Source of the DNA: Candidatus Melainabacteria bacterium
GTDB taxonomy: Bacteria; Cyanobacteriota; Vampirovibrionia; Obscuribacterales; Obscuribacteraceae
Reading direction: 5' to 3'
DNA: 64,000 bases
Assembly (NCBI GenBank): GCA_003153555.1
Contig: PLZS01000099.1
Coordinates: forward strand, 186,002 to 250,001
The translations under genes were made by a program, and so were the position numbers. The notes beneath the pieces were generated by a model. The model was not told where the DNA came from and searched no databases. It saw only the letters and a program-made list of their open reading frames with translations. Positions 17,781-28,300 of this stretch are shown here, piece by piece. Within the stretch, counting starts at the first letter, position 1; each line of letters opens with the position of its first letter.

Positions 17781-20700
17781 TTAAGAATTCCAGATGTTGC
17801 CGCTCGTTCCAGGCACTGACAATTTCTCTCCAGACAGTCGCGCCTGATTGAATGCGTCTACTTGTTCTGTCATATTTTTCTGTTGAAAGAGATGGATGAA
17901 TGCTTGAACAAGCGCCTGAAACTGCAGATCATTGCCCTGGCAATTTGCAAGATTACCGAGCGCACATTTCGAAACTAATTGAGCCTCATGCACTTTCCCC
18001 GCATTGAGCAGTGAGTGAATCGAGTGATAATCCATCAGAGCATTATTTAGATATTCGTCCGGGCGTTTGGCGTTAACCGATGCTGCGTTGGCACGTCCAA
18101 GAGCTGCACTCAATGCGCTTCCTGGCATCGCTTGAACATGATTGCTGGTATCAAGCATTTGTCTTTCCAGAGACGGGTTGAAGCGCCCTGGCAAAGCATC
18201 TTTTGTAGCTTGGTACGATATGTTTGTCATTTTGCCTATCAGTTCTGACGGCTCACCGTTTTCCTTTGCCGGTGTGTTTGAGGCTAGTCTTCTAGCGTCT
18301 TGAGTAGCCGGATCAACAACGGGAGGTTTGATGGGCGGTTTCTGAGGTGACTTCTTGCCCATTGTGGTATCAATTTCTGAGAAGATGGAAGACAGTCCGC
18401 GTTTTGGTTGACCGGATTGAGGTTGGGATATTGGGGCAGCTGGTGCAACTGGTGCAGCTGGTGCAATTGACCTCGCGCCACTCTCTGGAGGATGAAGATG
18501 ACCAACTGCGCCAGCCAAAAGCTGAGTTCCAGCGATGTCGACTGGCAACACATGTTGTTTTGCTGGAGTCGATAGGCCTTGGTCTGTGCCGTATTCCGGA
18601 ATTGGCAGTCTCGAAACGTCTTGTTCAAACGGCAGTGGTTGTGCCGAGTAGGCAAGTGGCGAATTTTCTGCTGTTGATGCTGATAGTCCACCAACCTGGT
18701 TAGAGCACAGTTGTTCAAGCGATGACGATTGCACGTTCACCGTGTCGCTGCTCAAATGTTGTGCTATCGATGTTGAATCATATGCTGTCGCCGGCGGCAC
18801 TACGTCAACGGACGTGGTCGTAACCGGGTTGAAATAGGCAACATCAGCCGTCTTTCCTTGTTGTGCATCGCCCGTCTGAGCATAGGTGCCGCCAACGTGG
18901 CTGAATTCTGTTTGTGGTCCAGCTGTTTGTGGTCCATCTATCTGCGTGCCAGCGATATCGACTGGCAATACACGTTGCCCTTCGTTGGATTGTCCTGGAA
19001 CCGCTGCTTGTACCTGCACATCCTGAACTGGCGGAGCTGCTGGCGCTGCGTAAACGCTGTTGCCGAGTTCAAAAGTCGATGCCGTTAAACCACCTGCTTG
19101 TGAAGATAACACTTGTTCAAGCGATGAAGCATTGGTGGTATCACCGGCGGAGAAAGCTAACTGTTGATTGGCAGTCGGTGTTGGATCAAATGCTGTCGCC
19201 GGTGGCACCACGTCAACGGACGTGGTCGTAACCGGGCTAAAATAGGCAACATCAGCCGTCTGTCCTTGTTGGGCCTCACCCGTCTGAGCATAGGAACCGC
19301 CAACGTTACTGAATTCTGTTTGCGGTCCAGCTATCTGCGTGCCAGCGATATCGACTGGCAATACATGTTGCCCTTCGTTGGATTGTCCTGGAACCGGTGC
19401 TTGTACCTGCACATCTTGAACTGGCGGAGCTGCTGGCGCTGCGTAAACGCTGTTGCCGAGTTCAAAAGTCGATGCCGTTAAACCACCTGCTTGTGAAGAT
19501 AACACTTGTTCAAGCGATGAAGCATTGGTGGTATCACCGGCGGAGAAAGCTAACTGTTGATTGGCAGTCGGTGTTGGATCATATGCTGTCGCCGGCGGCA
19601 CTACGTCAACGGACGTGGTCGTAACCGGGCTAAAATAGGCAACATCAGCCGTCTGTCCTTGTTGTGCCTCACCAGTCTGAGCATAGGTGCCGCCAACGTT
19701 ACTAAATTCTGTTTGCGGTCCAGCCATCTGCGTGCCAGCAATATCGACTGGCAATACATGTTGCCCTTCGTTGGATTGTCCTGGAACAGGTGCTTGTGCT
19801 TGCACATCTTGAACTGGCGGAGCTGCTGGCGCTGCGTAAACGCTGTTGCCGAGTTCAAAAGTCGATGAGGTTAAACTGCCTGCTTGTGAAGCTAGCGCGT
19901 GTTCAAGCGATGAAGCATTGGTGGTATCACCGGCGGAGAAAGCTAACTGTTGATTGGCAGTCGGTGTTGGATCAAATGCTGTCGCCGGTGGCACTACGTC
20001 AACGGACGCGGTCGTAACCGGGCTAAAATAGGCAACATCAGGTCCTTGTGGGCCACCAACGTTACTGAATTCTGTGTGTGCGCCGGGTATCTGGGTGCCA
20101 GCGAGATCGACTGGCAGTACGGAACGAGTTTCAGAGTTAGCGCCGGCTGGCTGTTGGTCGAGTGAGTTTTTAGCAAATGTGTCAGACCCACCGTTGAATG
20201 GTTGATTAGCTATTGGGGTTGGATCGAAGACAATAGGTGGCACTATATCAACTCGGCCTGATGTGAATGGAGTGTTGTAGTTATTCGCAACCTCAAATGG
20301 TTGTGACGGTGGTTGTTGTTGTTGTTGTGACGGCACATGGACAGCATCACCGGCATCACCGGCCACCACACTACTAGAGAAAACACCGCCCTCAGGACGA
20401 ACGCCGCTTGAGTCTGCCAATACCGCTCCTCTGGACAGATCGTTATTTACATTAGGAACATTTGGATTAGGAACGACATGGCCATTTTGATCGTAATGGG
20501 CAAGGGAAGAATTTGTCACAGAGCCGTCGAGAGCATAATTAGTGTTCTTCAAGGCGTAGCTGCCATCATGGCTAGGAATCTGTTCCTGACTGCTGACCAG
20601 ATGATGATTAGCATCACGCAGGAATTCCATAGAGCCACCATTTGGTAAATTTTGGAATTGCGAACTCGCGACCAGGGAGTTGTCAGCACCGAAATAGTTG

Positions 20701-23342
20701 GTCGTATAATCATCGTTATCGTTGTAATGAGTTTCAGAAGCACCAAGCAAATTTTGAGGATTGGCAGGATCATAGTATTGCGTTCTCGTGGCGTCTCCGT
20801 TCAGCGTATCTCTCTGATAAAGACGGCCAGATTCATCGTATGACGCAGCTGACATGCCACCATTATTAGTGGCAGCGAAATTGATCATGCCCAGAGGATG
20901 ATGATGACCATCGGCATGACCGATCGACGTGGTGCCATTTGGATTATGAATCAGCGAGAAGGCATCGGTTTGCTGATGGGCTGCGTTGAAAACAGCGATA
21001 TCAGCTCCGTTTCCAGCCGCAGCTGGAGAACTGGAAACGAATCCGCCATCTGGCAATTGCATTTGGCTATTGGACGAGAGGTCGAGGTTGTTCACATCAC
21101 CATTTGTGCCTGGTACTGACAATGACTTTCCATCGTTGGAGAGAAGCAACGAAGCACCACTTGCTGTTGGCAGAGCGATTTGATGCTGTCCGTGCTGATT
21201 GACCGGGTGCATATCAGCATTCGGATTGCTGTGATTGAATGCCAACTGTTCCGTATGGTGACCAGCAGACATGGTAAACAATTCTGAATTTGAATTACTC
21301 TGGTAGGTCAATGCACCGCCAGCAAAATTGATTCGATGCTGAGCACCATCAGCGAAACTGGCTGGGTTGAACGTTGCGACAACATTGCCATGACTATCTT
21401 TGAGCGCATCTTCTCCCTGACTACGCTGAAGCATATAGTCGCCCATTTTGAATGTGTTTTGACCGGGTTGATGGCTCATTGCACCATTATGAACCCCACC
21501 TTTGCTGATCGGAGGAGGCGTGATCTGCCCAACATCGATAGGTTTGACTCCGCCGCCATCTTTAGGCGAAAAACGAGCAAGGACAAGTCCTGCCTCACCA
21601 GCAGATCCACCGCCACCGCCGCCACCACCGCCGCCGCCACCACCGCCACCGCCGCCACCATGCGAACCTACGCTGGCAACAACCAGATTAGGATCTGCTG
21701 GGGGCGTTACGACGCCGCCTGCATGATGTGCACCGCCATGCGAGCCATGCGATCCGTGTTGTCCATGCGAGCCATGCTTGCTCTGCCCACCCTTTCCACC
21801 GCCTTGCCCGCCCCCATGTCCGCCTCCTTTTGCGCCTTCGCTGGCTTTTTTCGTGGCTTCGGCTCCAGCTGCCTTGATTAAACCGGCGAAGTCAAATGCA
21901 TATTTAACCGAAGATGTGGCCAGGAAATTCAAAGCACTCATGATAATCGTGCCCGATTCATCAACTCCCTTGAAACATGCCATTATCAAAATGGTGGTAT
22001 TCCAGAATAAGCTCCAGAAGCAGATTGTGCATACGCCTTCCACCCAACTGGGAAATGCTTCACGGAATTGTCTGATCGGCCAAACCCAAAGTCCTGCCAC
22101 AACTGGCCCAACAAAGAAGAGATAGAACAAATATGCCATCTGGAAGGCGCACAAAATATTCCAACCGCCTGTCAGTCCAGCATTGCCACTGAAGGCTACA
22201 GCGCGAGCAGCCATAGCGCCAGCTGGCATGCCTTCATCAGTCTTATCGTTTTGCGGATCGTTAACACCACTGCATGGATCTTCTTTCTTGTTTTCCAGGA
22301 AATATTTTTCGAAATCAGCTTGACTCTTCACCTGGCCGGTTGGCCAATTTTTACCAACACCTGTATTCTGGTTCGATTGTGGGCCGCGGGTCGGGAAAGC
22401 TTTGATTTCCGCACAAAGAGCGTCTTTGTACATACTGTTACCAAAAATTCTCTGGTATTCACTAGCGATCGTGTAAGTGATTGAGTTCGAGAGGTCGATA
22501 CCCCAGTTGACGATCAAATACGAGGCAGGAATTAGAAATATAGCAATGATGCTGCGAAGAATTCCTTCGAAAGGATTACTGCTAGACCATTCTGTTGAAG
22601 TTGTAAGAACTGGATTGCCGGCAATCATGATTGCTCTCACTTGAGTGAGAACAGCGCCTGGCAAAAGCAGTAAAAGTCCAATCGGAACGAATAACTCGTT
22701 GCGAACTTTGTTCCATTTGTTGCCATCTTCTGCGGTGAAGTTCTGCATATATTTTGCGCAATAATCGATTGCGCTTGCTGCTTGACCTTTAGCAACATCG
22801 CCCATGCCATTACCAGCCGCCATGCCTTGGCCTTGCTGGGACGATTGCGCTGCTTTAGCCGCGTTGCCGGGCATTTGCACTGTTTTAGCCATATGGTGCG
22901 CGGCGGTAGCAGCTTGCTGAGCAGACTGGGTATTGGAGGCTGTATCTCCGTTAGTTGGATTTTCCTTAGCAAATTCGTTTAATAGACCTGCCTCCACTGA
23001 CGTTGTTGTAAACTTCGAAGCCGATTTAAGTGTGTCTGGCCAGCGCGTCAGATAGGGTCCGCCTGGCCACTTGCTAGGGTCGACCAGCACATTTGTTTGA
23101 TTGTTTTGATCGTCGCGAGCATCTGATCCACCTAGTGATGTTGGTAGCAAGTATTTCATCTCGGGGTTTTGTTTTCCCCAATCTTCCATTTGACTTATAA
23201 TCGAGCCGTTGCCAGCATATTGACTGCTGCTGCTACTGCTGCTACCACCACCCTGCGCCTCAACTTTGATAGCGAGAACCGTTAGCAAAAGCATCATCAC
23301 AAGAGTTAGCTTGATACATTGGATAGCAGTTTTGAAAGACAT
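17781..23342 (-). CDS. Giant polytopic membrane protein with poly-Gly linker and 131-aa repeats
   Basis: I prefer ATG 23342 (AGGTG upstream) over the GTG three codons earlier: 1853 residues. Order of parts: signal sequence (ends near 30); helices at about 225-245 and 265-300; a larger hydrophobic block with helices near 400-465; a His/Gly-rich stretch with about 20 glycines (near 565-585); a YD-repeat-like region (YDESGRLYQRD, near 830); four to five repeats of 131 residues (about 1030-1610) each with VLPVDIAGTQ and VDVVPPATA motifs; and a helical C-terminus. The membrane part is a paralogue of the next gene (LLPGAV, GILR, DxxNSxTY, W.EG). This looks like a channel subunit fused to an exported adhesin or needle-like tail, but no named family is certain. 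Confidence 0.75.
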   Translation of the reverse strand: MSFKTAIQCIKLTLVMMLLLTVLAIKVEAQGGGSSSSSSSQYAGNGSIISQMEDWGKQNPEMKYLLPTSLGGSDARDDQNNQTNVLVDPSKWPGGPYLTRWPDTLKSASKFTTTSVEAGLLNEFAKENPTNGDTASNTQSAQQAATAAHHMAKTVQMPGNAAKAAQSSQQGQGMAAGNGMGDVAKGQAASAIDYCAKYMQNFTAEDGNKWNKVRNELFVPIGLLLLLPGAVLTQVRAIMIAGNPVLTTSTEWSSSNPFEGILRSIIAIFLIPASYLIVNWGIDLSNSITYTIASEYQRIFGNSMYKDALCAEIKAFPTRGPQSNQNTGVGKNWPTGQVKSQADFEKYFLENKKEDPCSGVNDPQNDKTDEGMPAGAMAARAVAFSGNAGLTGGWNILCAFQMAYLFYLFFVGPVVAGLWVWPIRQFREAFPSWVEGVCTICFWSLFWNTTILIMACFKGVDESGTIIMSALNFLATSSVKYAFDFAGLIKAAGAEATKKASEGAKGGGHGGGQGGGKGGQSKHGSHGQHGSHGSHGGAHHAGGVVTPPADPNLVVASVGSHGGGGGGGGGGGGGGGGGGSAGEAGLVLARFSPKDGGGVKPIDVGQITPPPISKGGVHNGAMSHQPGQNTFKMGDYMLQRSQGEDALKDSHGNVVATFNPASFADGAQHRINFAGGALTYQSNSNSELFTMSAGHHTEQLAFNHSNPNADMHPVNQHGQHQIALPTASGASLLLSNDGKSLSVPGTNGDVNNLDLSSNSQMQLPDGGFVSSSPAAAGNGADIAVFNAAHQQTDAFSLIHNPNGTTSIGHADGHHHPLGMINFAATNNGGMSAASYDESGRLYQRDTLNGDATRTQYYDPANPQNLLGASETHYNDNDDYTTNYFGADNSLVASSQFQNLPNGGSMEFLRDANHHLVSSQEQIPSHDGSYALKNTNYALDGSVTNSSLAHYDQNGHVVPNPNVPNVNNDLSRGAVLADSSGVRPEGGVFSSSVVAGDAGDAVHVPSQQQQQPPSQPFEVANNYNTPFTSGRVDIVPPIVFDPTPIANQPFNGGSDTFAKNSLDQQPAGANSETRSVLPVDLAGTQIPGAHTEFSNVGGPQGPDVAYFSPVTTASVDVVPPATAFDPTPTANQQLAFSAGDTTNASSLEHALASQAGSLTSSTFELGNSVYAAPAAPPVQDVQAQAPVPGQSNEGQHVLPVDIAGTQMAGPQTEFSNVGGTYAQTGEAQQGQTADVAYFSPVTTTSVDVVPPATAYDPTPTANQQLAFSAGDTTNASSLEQVLSSQAGGLTASTFELGNSVYAAPAAPPVQDVQVQAPVPGQSNEGQHVLPVDIAGTQIAGPQTEFSNVGGSYAQTGEAQQGQTADVAYFSPVTTTSVDVVPPATAFDPTPTANQQLAFSAGDTTNASSLEQVLSSQAGGLTASTFELGNSVYAAPAAPPVQDVQVQAAVPGQSNEGQRVLPVDIAGTQIDGPQTAGPQTEFSHVGGTYAQTGDAQQGKTADVAYFNPVTTTSVDVVPPATAYDSTSIAQHLSSDTVNVQSSSLEQLCSNQVGGLSASTAENSPLAYSAQPLPFEQDVSRLPIPEYGTDQGLSTPAKQHVLPVDIAGTQLLAGAVGHLHPPESGARSIAPAAPVAPAAPISQPQSGQPKRGLSSIFSEIDTTMGKKSPQKPPIKPPVVDPATQDARRLASNTPAKENGEPSELIGKMTNISYQATKDALPGRFNPSLERQMLDTSNHVQAMPGSALSAALGRANAASVNAKRPDEYLNNALMDYHSIHSLLNAGKVHEAQLVSKCALGNLANCQGNDLQFQALVQAFIHLFQQKNMTEQVDAFNQARLSGEKLSVPGTSGNIWNS
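18520..20250 (-). repeat. 393-bp tandem repeats inside the giant membrane protein gene
   Basis: Full units start at about 18941, 19334 and 19727 (exact spacing 393 bp, 131 codons); a shortened unit and partial units flank them. Stretches over 100 bp are identical between units 1 and 2, so the array is young or kept uniform by recombination. Confidence 0.9.
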
Positions 23343-23423
23343 TTTGAGCACCTGGTCAGTTGATGAGTCACACTTGTTATTCGAGGTTAGTCTATGCAGC
23401 CAGTCGTTCGACTTAGGAACACA

Positions 23424-25127
23424 TTATGCTTTGGCATGATGCGACTTGGCATGGCCTCCGCCACCACCGCCACCGCCGCCACCCTTCATGGCATCAGTCT
23501 TTTCGAGGAGCTGATCGACCATATCTCCTGGTCTGAAGTCGAGTGCCATGAACGGAATGTAAGTCAACATCACAGTGAAGGCAATAAAAACGATTGGCTC
23601 CCACGGGCTTTTTGGATCGTAACTTCCTATTTCTGTCAGCCACTGAATGCGTGTCGACATACACAACAAGATCACGCACCACCAAAAGCGCCAGAGCACT
23701 AAATTAAAAAGCCCTTCCAGCCAGCTGGAAAATACCGGCCGAAAAAGCTTGCCCACTCCACCTGGCCAGGCAAGAAAAGATGCGGCAATCGGCCCCAGCA
23801 AAAACAGATAGCAAGCCATTACTACCTGATACGCTATCAGCACCATCAGTCCATAATTCAAAAGCGCGGATATGATGCCGAACCCGGAGCGCATAATCGC
23901 TTCCTTGCTCGTTTCCTTCTGAGCGGTTTCCTCTCTCTGTTTCGGCGATTGGTTCGGATTGGGATTGAACATCGCATCTGCCCAGCTTGTTATCGCGGAT
24001 GAGCTACTATACTGCGTGACTTCGTAAGTAAGAGAATTACCAACATCGATCGAATAACTGACGATCAGCTGCGTGGAGAAAATCAGAAACAAGGCGACCA
24101 ATGCACGCAGGATCCCTGAAAACGGGTTGGAATCACTACTGTTGTCATGATTGTTGAAGCCGGCTTTTACGAGGCTCATCCCTTGAGTAGCGACCGCACC
24201 AGGCAACAAAAACAATACGGACATCGGTATAAATACGCCTTTGAACATTTGCTGAATCATCCAGACAGCCTGATTCAAAGTCTTTTTAGGTGCACTGGCA
24301 CTGGTCGCAGAGCCGGCGCCCTCATTAGCGACATTGATTAAGCTGGTGCGAACAGTTTCGACATTGGAACTAAATTGTGCATTGGCTGAACTTTCACTAG
24401 CGTTGCCAGTGTGTTGAATTCCGCCCTGCAACTGCGCCTGCGATGTGTGCAGAGCGGGATTGTTCATTTCATTGGCACCCTGGTGCGCAGCGTTAGCTGC
24501 AGCGACCATTGATTCCACATTACTGGTGGTGCCGGCACTAGTACTCATCCATTTTGGAAGATTGGTGTTAGTGGCCGGGTTGGCAGAGGCACCAAGAGAA
24601 CTTGGATCAGGCGGATGGTACCTAAATGGTCCTAAAGCTGGATTCGGCGGTCCCCAGAGTCCATGCCCACCGCCCAAGTTTTTGTAATCGGTCATTTCCT
24701 TATGGAGAGGATTAACGGGCGGTTGTTGATCGGCTTGATCCTTTTTAGCGACTGGAGGGGGAGTGGGAACTTGCGCAGAAGGCTCATCTTTTCCAGGCTT
24801 CATACCACCTTGCTTCAGAGGTCCGTACTGCTCAGTTGGATCTTGCCCATCTTGTTTTAACAGGTTTTCAACTTTGACTTCTGCGCCTATATGTGGGGCA
24901 GTTCCGAACCAAACTCCTTGCTGGTCAACAAAGGAGTTTGTGTATGGCTGCGGGGAATAACTGCCAGTCGGGGTTGCTGCCGCTGAATTATCCTTACCTA
25001 AAAAGCCGTTGGCTGCCGAAGCTGGATAATTGCTACTTAGTACAAGCAGGACAGTCGGAAGCAAAAATGACCGGCGTGAAAAAGTCTGCACTTGCAATAT
25101 CAAATATTCAAAGTTCCGTCTTTTCAT
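23424..25127 (-). CDS. Polytopic membrane protein, paralogue of the preceding giant
   Basis: 567 residues: signal sequence (ends near residue 37), a Pro/Gln-rich exported part to about 260, then helices at about 290-315, 330-365, 415-450 and 460-530, ending in a run of ten glycines and a His/Lys tail. Shared motifs with the giant gene: a SVLFLLPGAV/IGLLLLLPGAV helix, NPF-G-ILR, the ID-NSLTY stretch, a LGPIAASFLAWP/VGPVVAGLWVWP helix and SWLEG/SWVEG before the last helices. The family is unknown to me; the topology recalls VirB6/TrbL proteins. Translated 80 bp ahead of the giant gene, so probably the same operon. No clear ribosome-binding site before ATG 25127. Confidence 0.75.
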   Translation of the reverse strand: MKRRNFEYLILQVQTFSRRSFLLPTVLLVLSSNYPASAANGFLGKDNSAAATPTGSYSPQPYTNSFVDQQGVWFGTAPHIGAEVKVENLLKQDGQDPTEQYGPLKQGGMKPGKDEPSAQVPTPPPVAKKDQADQQPPVNPLHKEMTDYKNLGGGHGLWGPPNPALGPFRYHPPDPSSLGASANPATNTNLPKWMSTSAGTTSNVESMVAAANAAHQGANEMNNPALHTSQAQLQGGIQHTGNASESSANAQFSSNVETVRTSLINVANEGAGSATSASAPKKTLNQAVWMIQQMFKGVFIPMSVLFLLPGAVATQGMSLVKAGFNNHDNSSDSNPFSGILRALVALFLIFSTQLIVSYSIDVGNSLTYEVTQYSSSSAITSWADAMFNPNPNQSPKQREETAQKETSKEAIMRSGFGIISALLNYGLMVLIAYQVVMACYLFLLGPIAASFLAWPGGVGKLFRPVFSSWLEGLFNLVLWRFWWCVILLCMSTRIQWLTEIGSYDPKSPWEPIVFIAFTVMLTYIPFMALDFRPGDMVDQLLEKTDAMKGGGGGGGGGGHAKSHHAKA

Positions 25128-25366
25128 TCGTAAATCAGCAACGATGCGAACGCACCACAGCTGCCTTTATTTAAATGTAGTAAGGGCGATCACCGAGCAA
25201 CGCCAATCAAATCTTGACAATGAAAGGATAAACAAATGCTCATCAAATTTGCATAAAATGACCCGGAGCTGATTGTTGAATTTTGAAAATTAGGTCTATC
25301 TGACGAAATGAGCGCACGCGTCCTATGTGCTTCGAGAACTGATTGGGAGCGATTCTGAACTTGAGT

Positions 25367-28300
25367 CTAATGGCGATTGCCGCCACCGAGCATACTCGTC
25401 ACAAAATCATCGAATGCGCCTGTATGATGGGCTCTTTGAGCTTCTGCCACGATTTGAGGAGGTAGTTGAGCGTTTGGTCGGGGATTGTACGCTGGCAGCA
25501 TTCTGACAGCCTGCACGTATTTCCTCGTAGGAGCCTCGCCACTTTGCATAATCGATTGTGCAGTGTAGATGTCTGGTCTAGAAATATCTTTGGTACTCCA
25601 ACCGGAGTCGATCATTTTCTGCACGACTTGAGTTGTGCCTTGGCTGAACTCAGCTGGTCCCATGAGGCGCGCGGTGATGGCAGCGGTTCCGAGCATCGAA
25701 GGCTCATCCCGCCACACATCAAGAGCCGATTGAGCAATGCGTTGATCTTGCATCTGTTCATCTGTGAAACCAGCTGCATGCATTTCCATGATGATTTGTT
25801 GTGCCGTGTAGATATTGTTCTTGGAGCTAGCAGCGGCTGCTTGAGCTACCGAAGAAACAGCAGCTGCGTTTGTGGTGCTGCCGCCACCAGAAGCGGATGA
25901 TTGTCTGTAAGCTTCAACATATTGTTCGTTGGACAAGCTTTCACTCGAACCAGCATCTCCAACAATGCGTACTTCAGGGTTGCCCGAACTCAATTGAGTG
26001 TCAACGTTGAAATTCATAGATTGGTTGGACGAAGTGTTTCCACCTTGTCCAGCATCTGGTCTGATGTTGAAGTCGATTACCTGGCGTACTTGTTGTTGAT
26101 TTGGTGGGATCGCATTGATGGGCGGCAAGGCTGATTGTTGGCGGTCACCGACGACTCTTGCATTAACGTCAAGTTCAGTGCGTTGAACCGGTGCAGGTCC
26201 GGCACCCGTTCCAACGATGCGGATATCTTGCTGTCCTGGTGTTCCGGAAACTGACATATCTACAGCTTGACGCGTCGCTCCGAATCCCCCTCCGCTCTGG
26301 TTGGTGCGGTAGTTGATGTCGGTTTGTTGTCTCAAAGGCGGATTCATTGGCGGCAAAGGTAGATTTCCTAGTGAACCCATTCCAGCCGAGCCGCTGTCGG
26401 TCAAGCCAACATCGACGCTGTTGTTCTGAGGCATCGAAGCCGAACCACCGACCGTGCTGAAGCCGCCGATACTTAGTGCGCCAGAATTTCCGCCGCCTGA
26501 TGGAGCAGCCATAGTCACAGATTGAGCAGTACCGCGGCTTCCACCGCCGCCGCCGCCGCCACCACCGAGGTGACTAACCATGCCACTTATACTACGATAA
26601 GCAGACACGTAATCTTTTTGGTGTTCACCGGCAACGAGCGCCGATACGGCGTTTACCATTTCGATATCGGCACAAGCAGCTTTGCCCTCTGTAAAATTCT
26701 TTGATTCGAGCATAATTGCCACGCAAGCACCAACTTCACCGGCATTTGCGTTTGCTGCTTCGCGAGCGACAAGAGCATCTGTGACCATCGGATGTGGTTT
26801 ATTTGCTCCGGTCTGGCGGTTGATCTTCGCTTCAGCAAAGGCAGCAACACCATAGATAGCTGGTGCTCTGCGCCAATTTGGTTCCTTCAGTATCGAAGTG
26901 TTTTCAGCAGCAGCCCTGTTGCTATTGCTCATCTCACTGCCTGTTGCCCCAATTGTGTCTGTCGCTGCGATAATCTTAGGGTTCCATCCCGATTCAGTTG
27001 AAGAGTCATCAATCATCTGGTGGATTCCCTTAGCTTGCTCGGCTGACGTCATTTCGCCATACCTATTATTGAGGTATTCGGTGAAGGCATTTCCGTCTTG
27101 CCCATTGACCCAAGCTTCCGAACCAAGCACTGCGTGCTTGAACAGAGACTTTTGAAATCTTTGTTTGGCCATTCCAGTTTGCTTAAAGCTACTGCCGTTG
27201 TATGCCATGAAGCCTGCTGCAGCGCGTTCGAACAGCCCTCGAGGACCATCTTCTTTCGCATCGATTGCTGATTCTCTGGCTGCGTCAAAAGCTTCGGAGT
27301 CCGAGCTGAATGTCTGTGCATAACCAGCAGCCAGCAGTTGCAAACCTTCCTGTGTTTCGGTTGCACCGGCACCTAAGCGAACGTGGTTTACAACGCCCTT
27401 GCTGTTACCAACAATGTGAGCCTTACCATCAGTTGATGAACCCAAGGTAGGACCTTTAGCGGTTCTGAGGTCGATCGCTAAATTTCTGGGTGCTACCATG
27501 CGATAATTGGATTGTTTGAACTTCTTGGATGGCCTCATTCGCGGGCTAAGCTGATCAGGGGGCGTATCAGAAACGCTCTCCTGCAATTGTTCTGGAATAA
27601 ATGAAGTCGAGGGGTCAATGTTGCGACCTTGAGTCACAGCGGCTGAACTAAACGCTTGACCAAGGAGGTGCGCAGCAACTCCTGAAGCCGCAGCGGCCGG
27701 GCTGACGATACCAGGTTTTTGCATCGCTGTACTTCCAGTCAATTGCGCCGCAGTTGTTGTGTTAGCTAGTTTTTGTGCAGGTGGCTCCACCGCCCCTTGA
27801 ACCATCGCTTGCACGGTTTCTCTGCCGGCACCACCATGCGTTGCGCCTGGGCGACTGGTCACTTTGACCGTGACCGCTTTGCCGTGAGCATCTAAACCGC
27901 GCACTGTTTCGTCTGCAACCGGCATTTCGATATCGCTAACTGGCAAGCTGCCCGGTGCACCAGAACCGGTACCATGAGCGACAATAGCTTTGCCGTCTGG
28001 ACCCACAATTGTTTGTGGTTTGACTTCGGTCGGCAATACTGGTCTGCCAGTTCCAGGTGTGACAACTGGTGACCCAGTCTTCAGTTCAGGAACAACGCTG
28101 CCTTTCTCAGTGGAAGCAGTTCCGACGGCTGCGCTTCCACCTTTGCTGCTGCCTGGTGTCTTGTCTACAGGGCCTGGGGTTAGATCTTTCTTTGCACCTG
28201 GTGCGAAAGCATTAGGCAATAATGGTCTGACCTGAATCGGTTGTTTAACTACAGCACCGTCGCCATCTTTGCCAGCTTCATTTTGGCCCAGCTGCTCATG

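Noticed and set aside
19164..20165. Series of plus-strand frames with near-identical 75-105 aa proteins
   Set aside because: They are antisense shadows of the 131-residue repeats of the minus-strand giant gene.
18520..20250. Possible CRISPR array because of regular repeats
   Set aside because: Units are 393 bp, coding, without short repeat/unique spacer structure.
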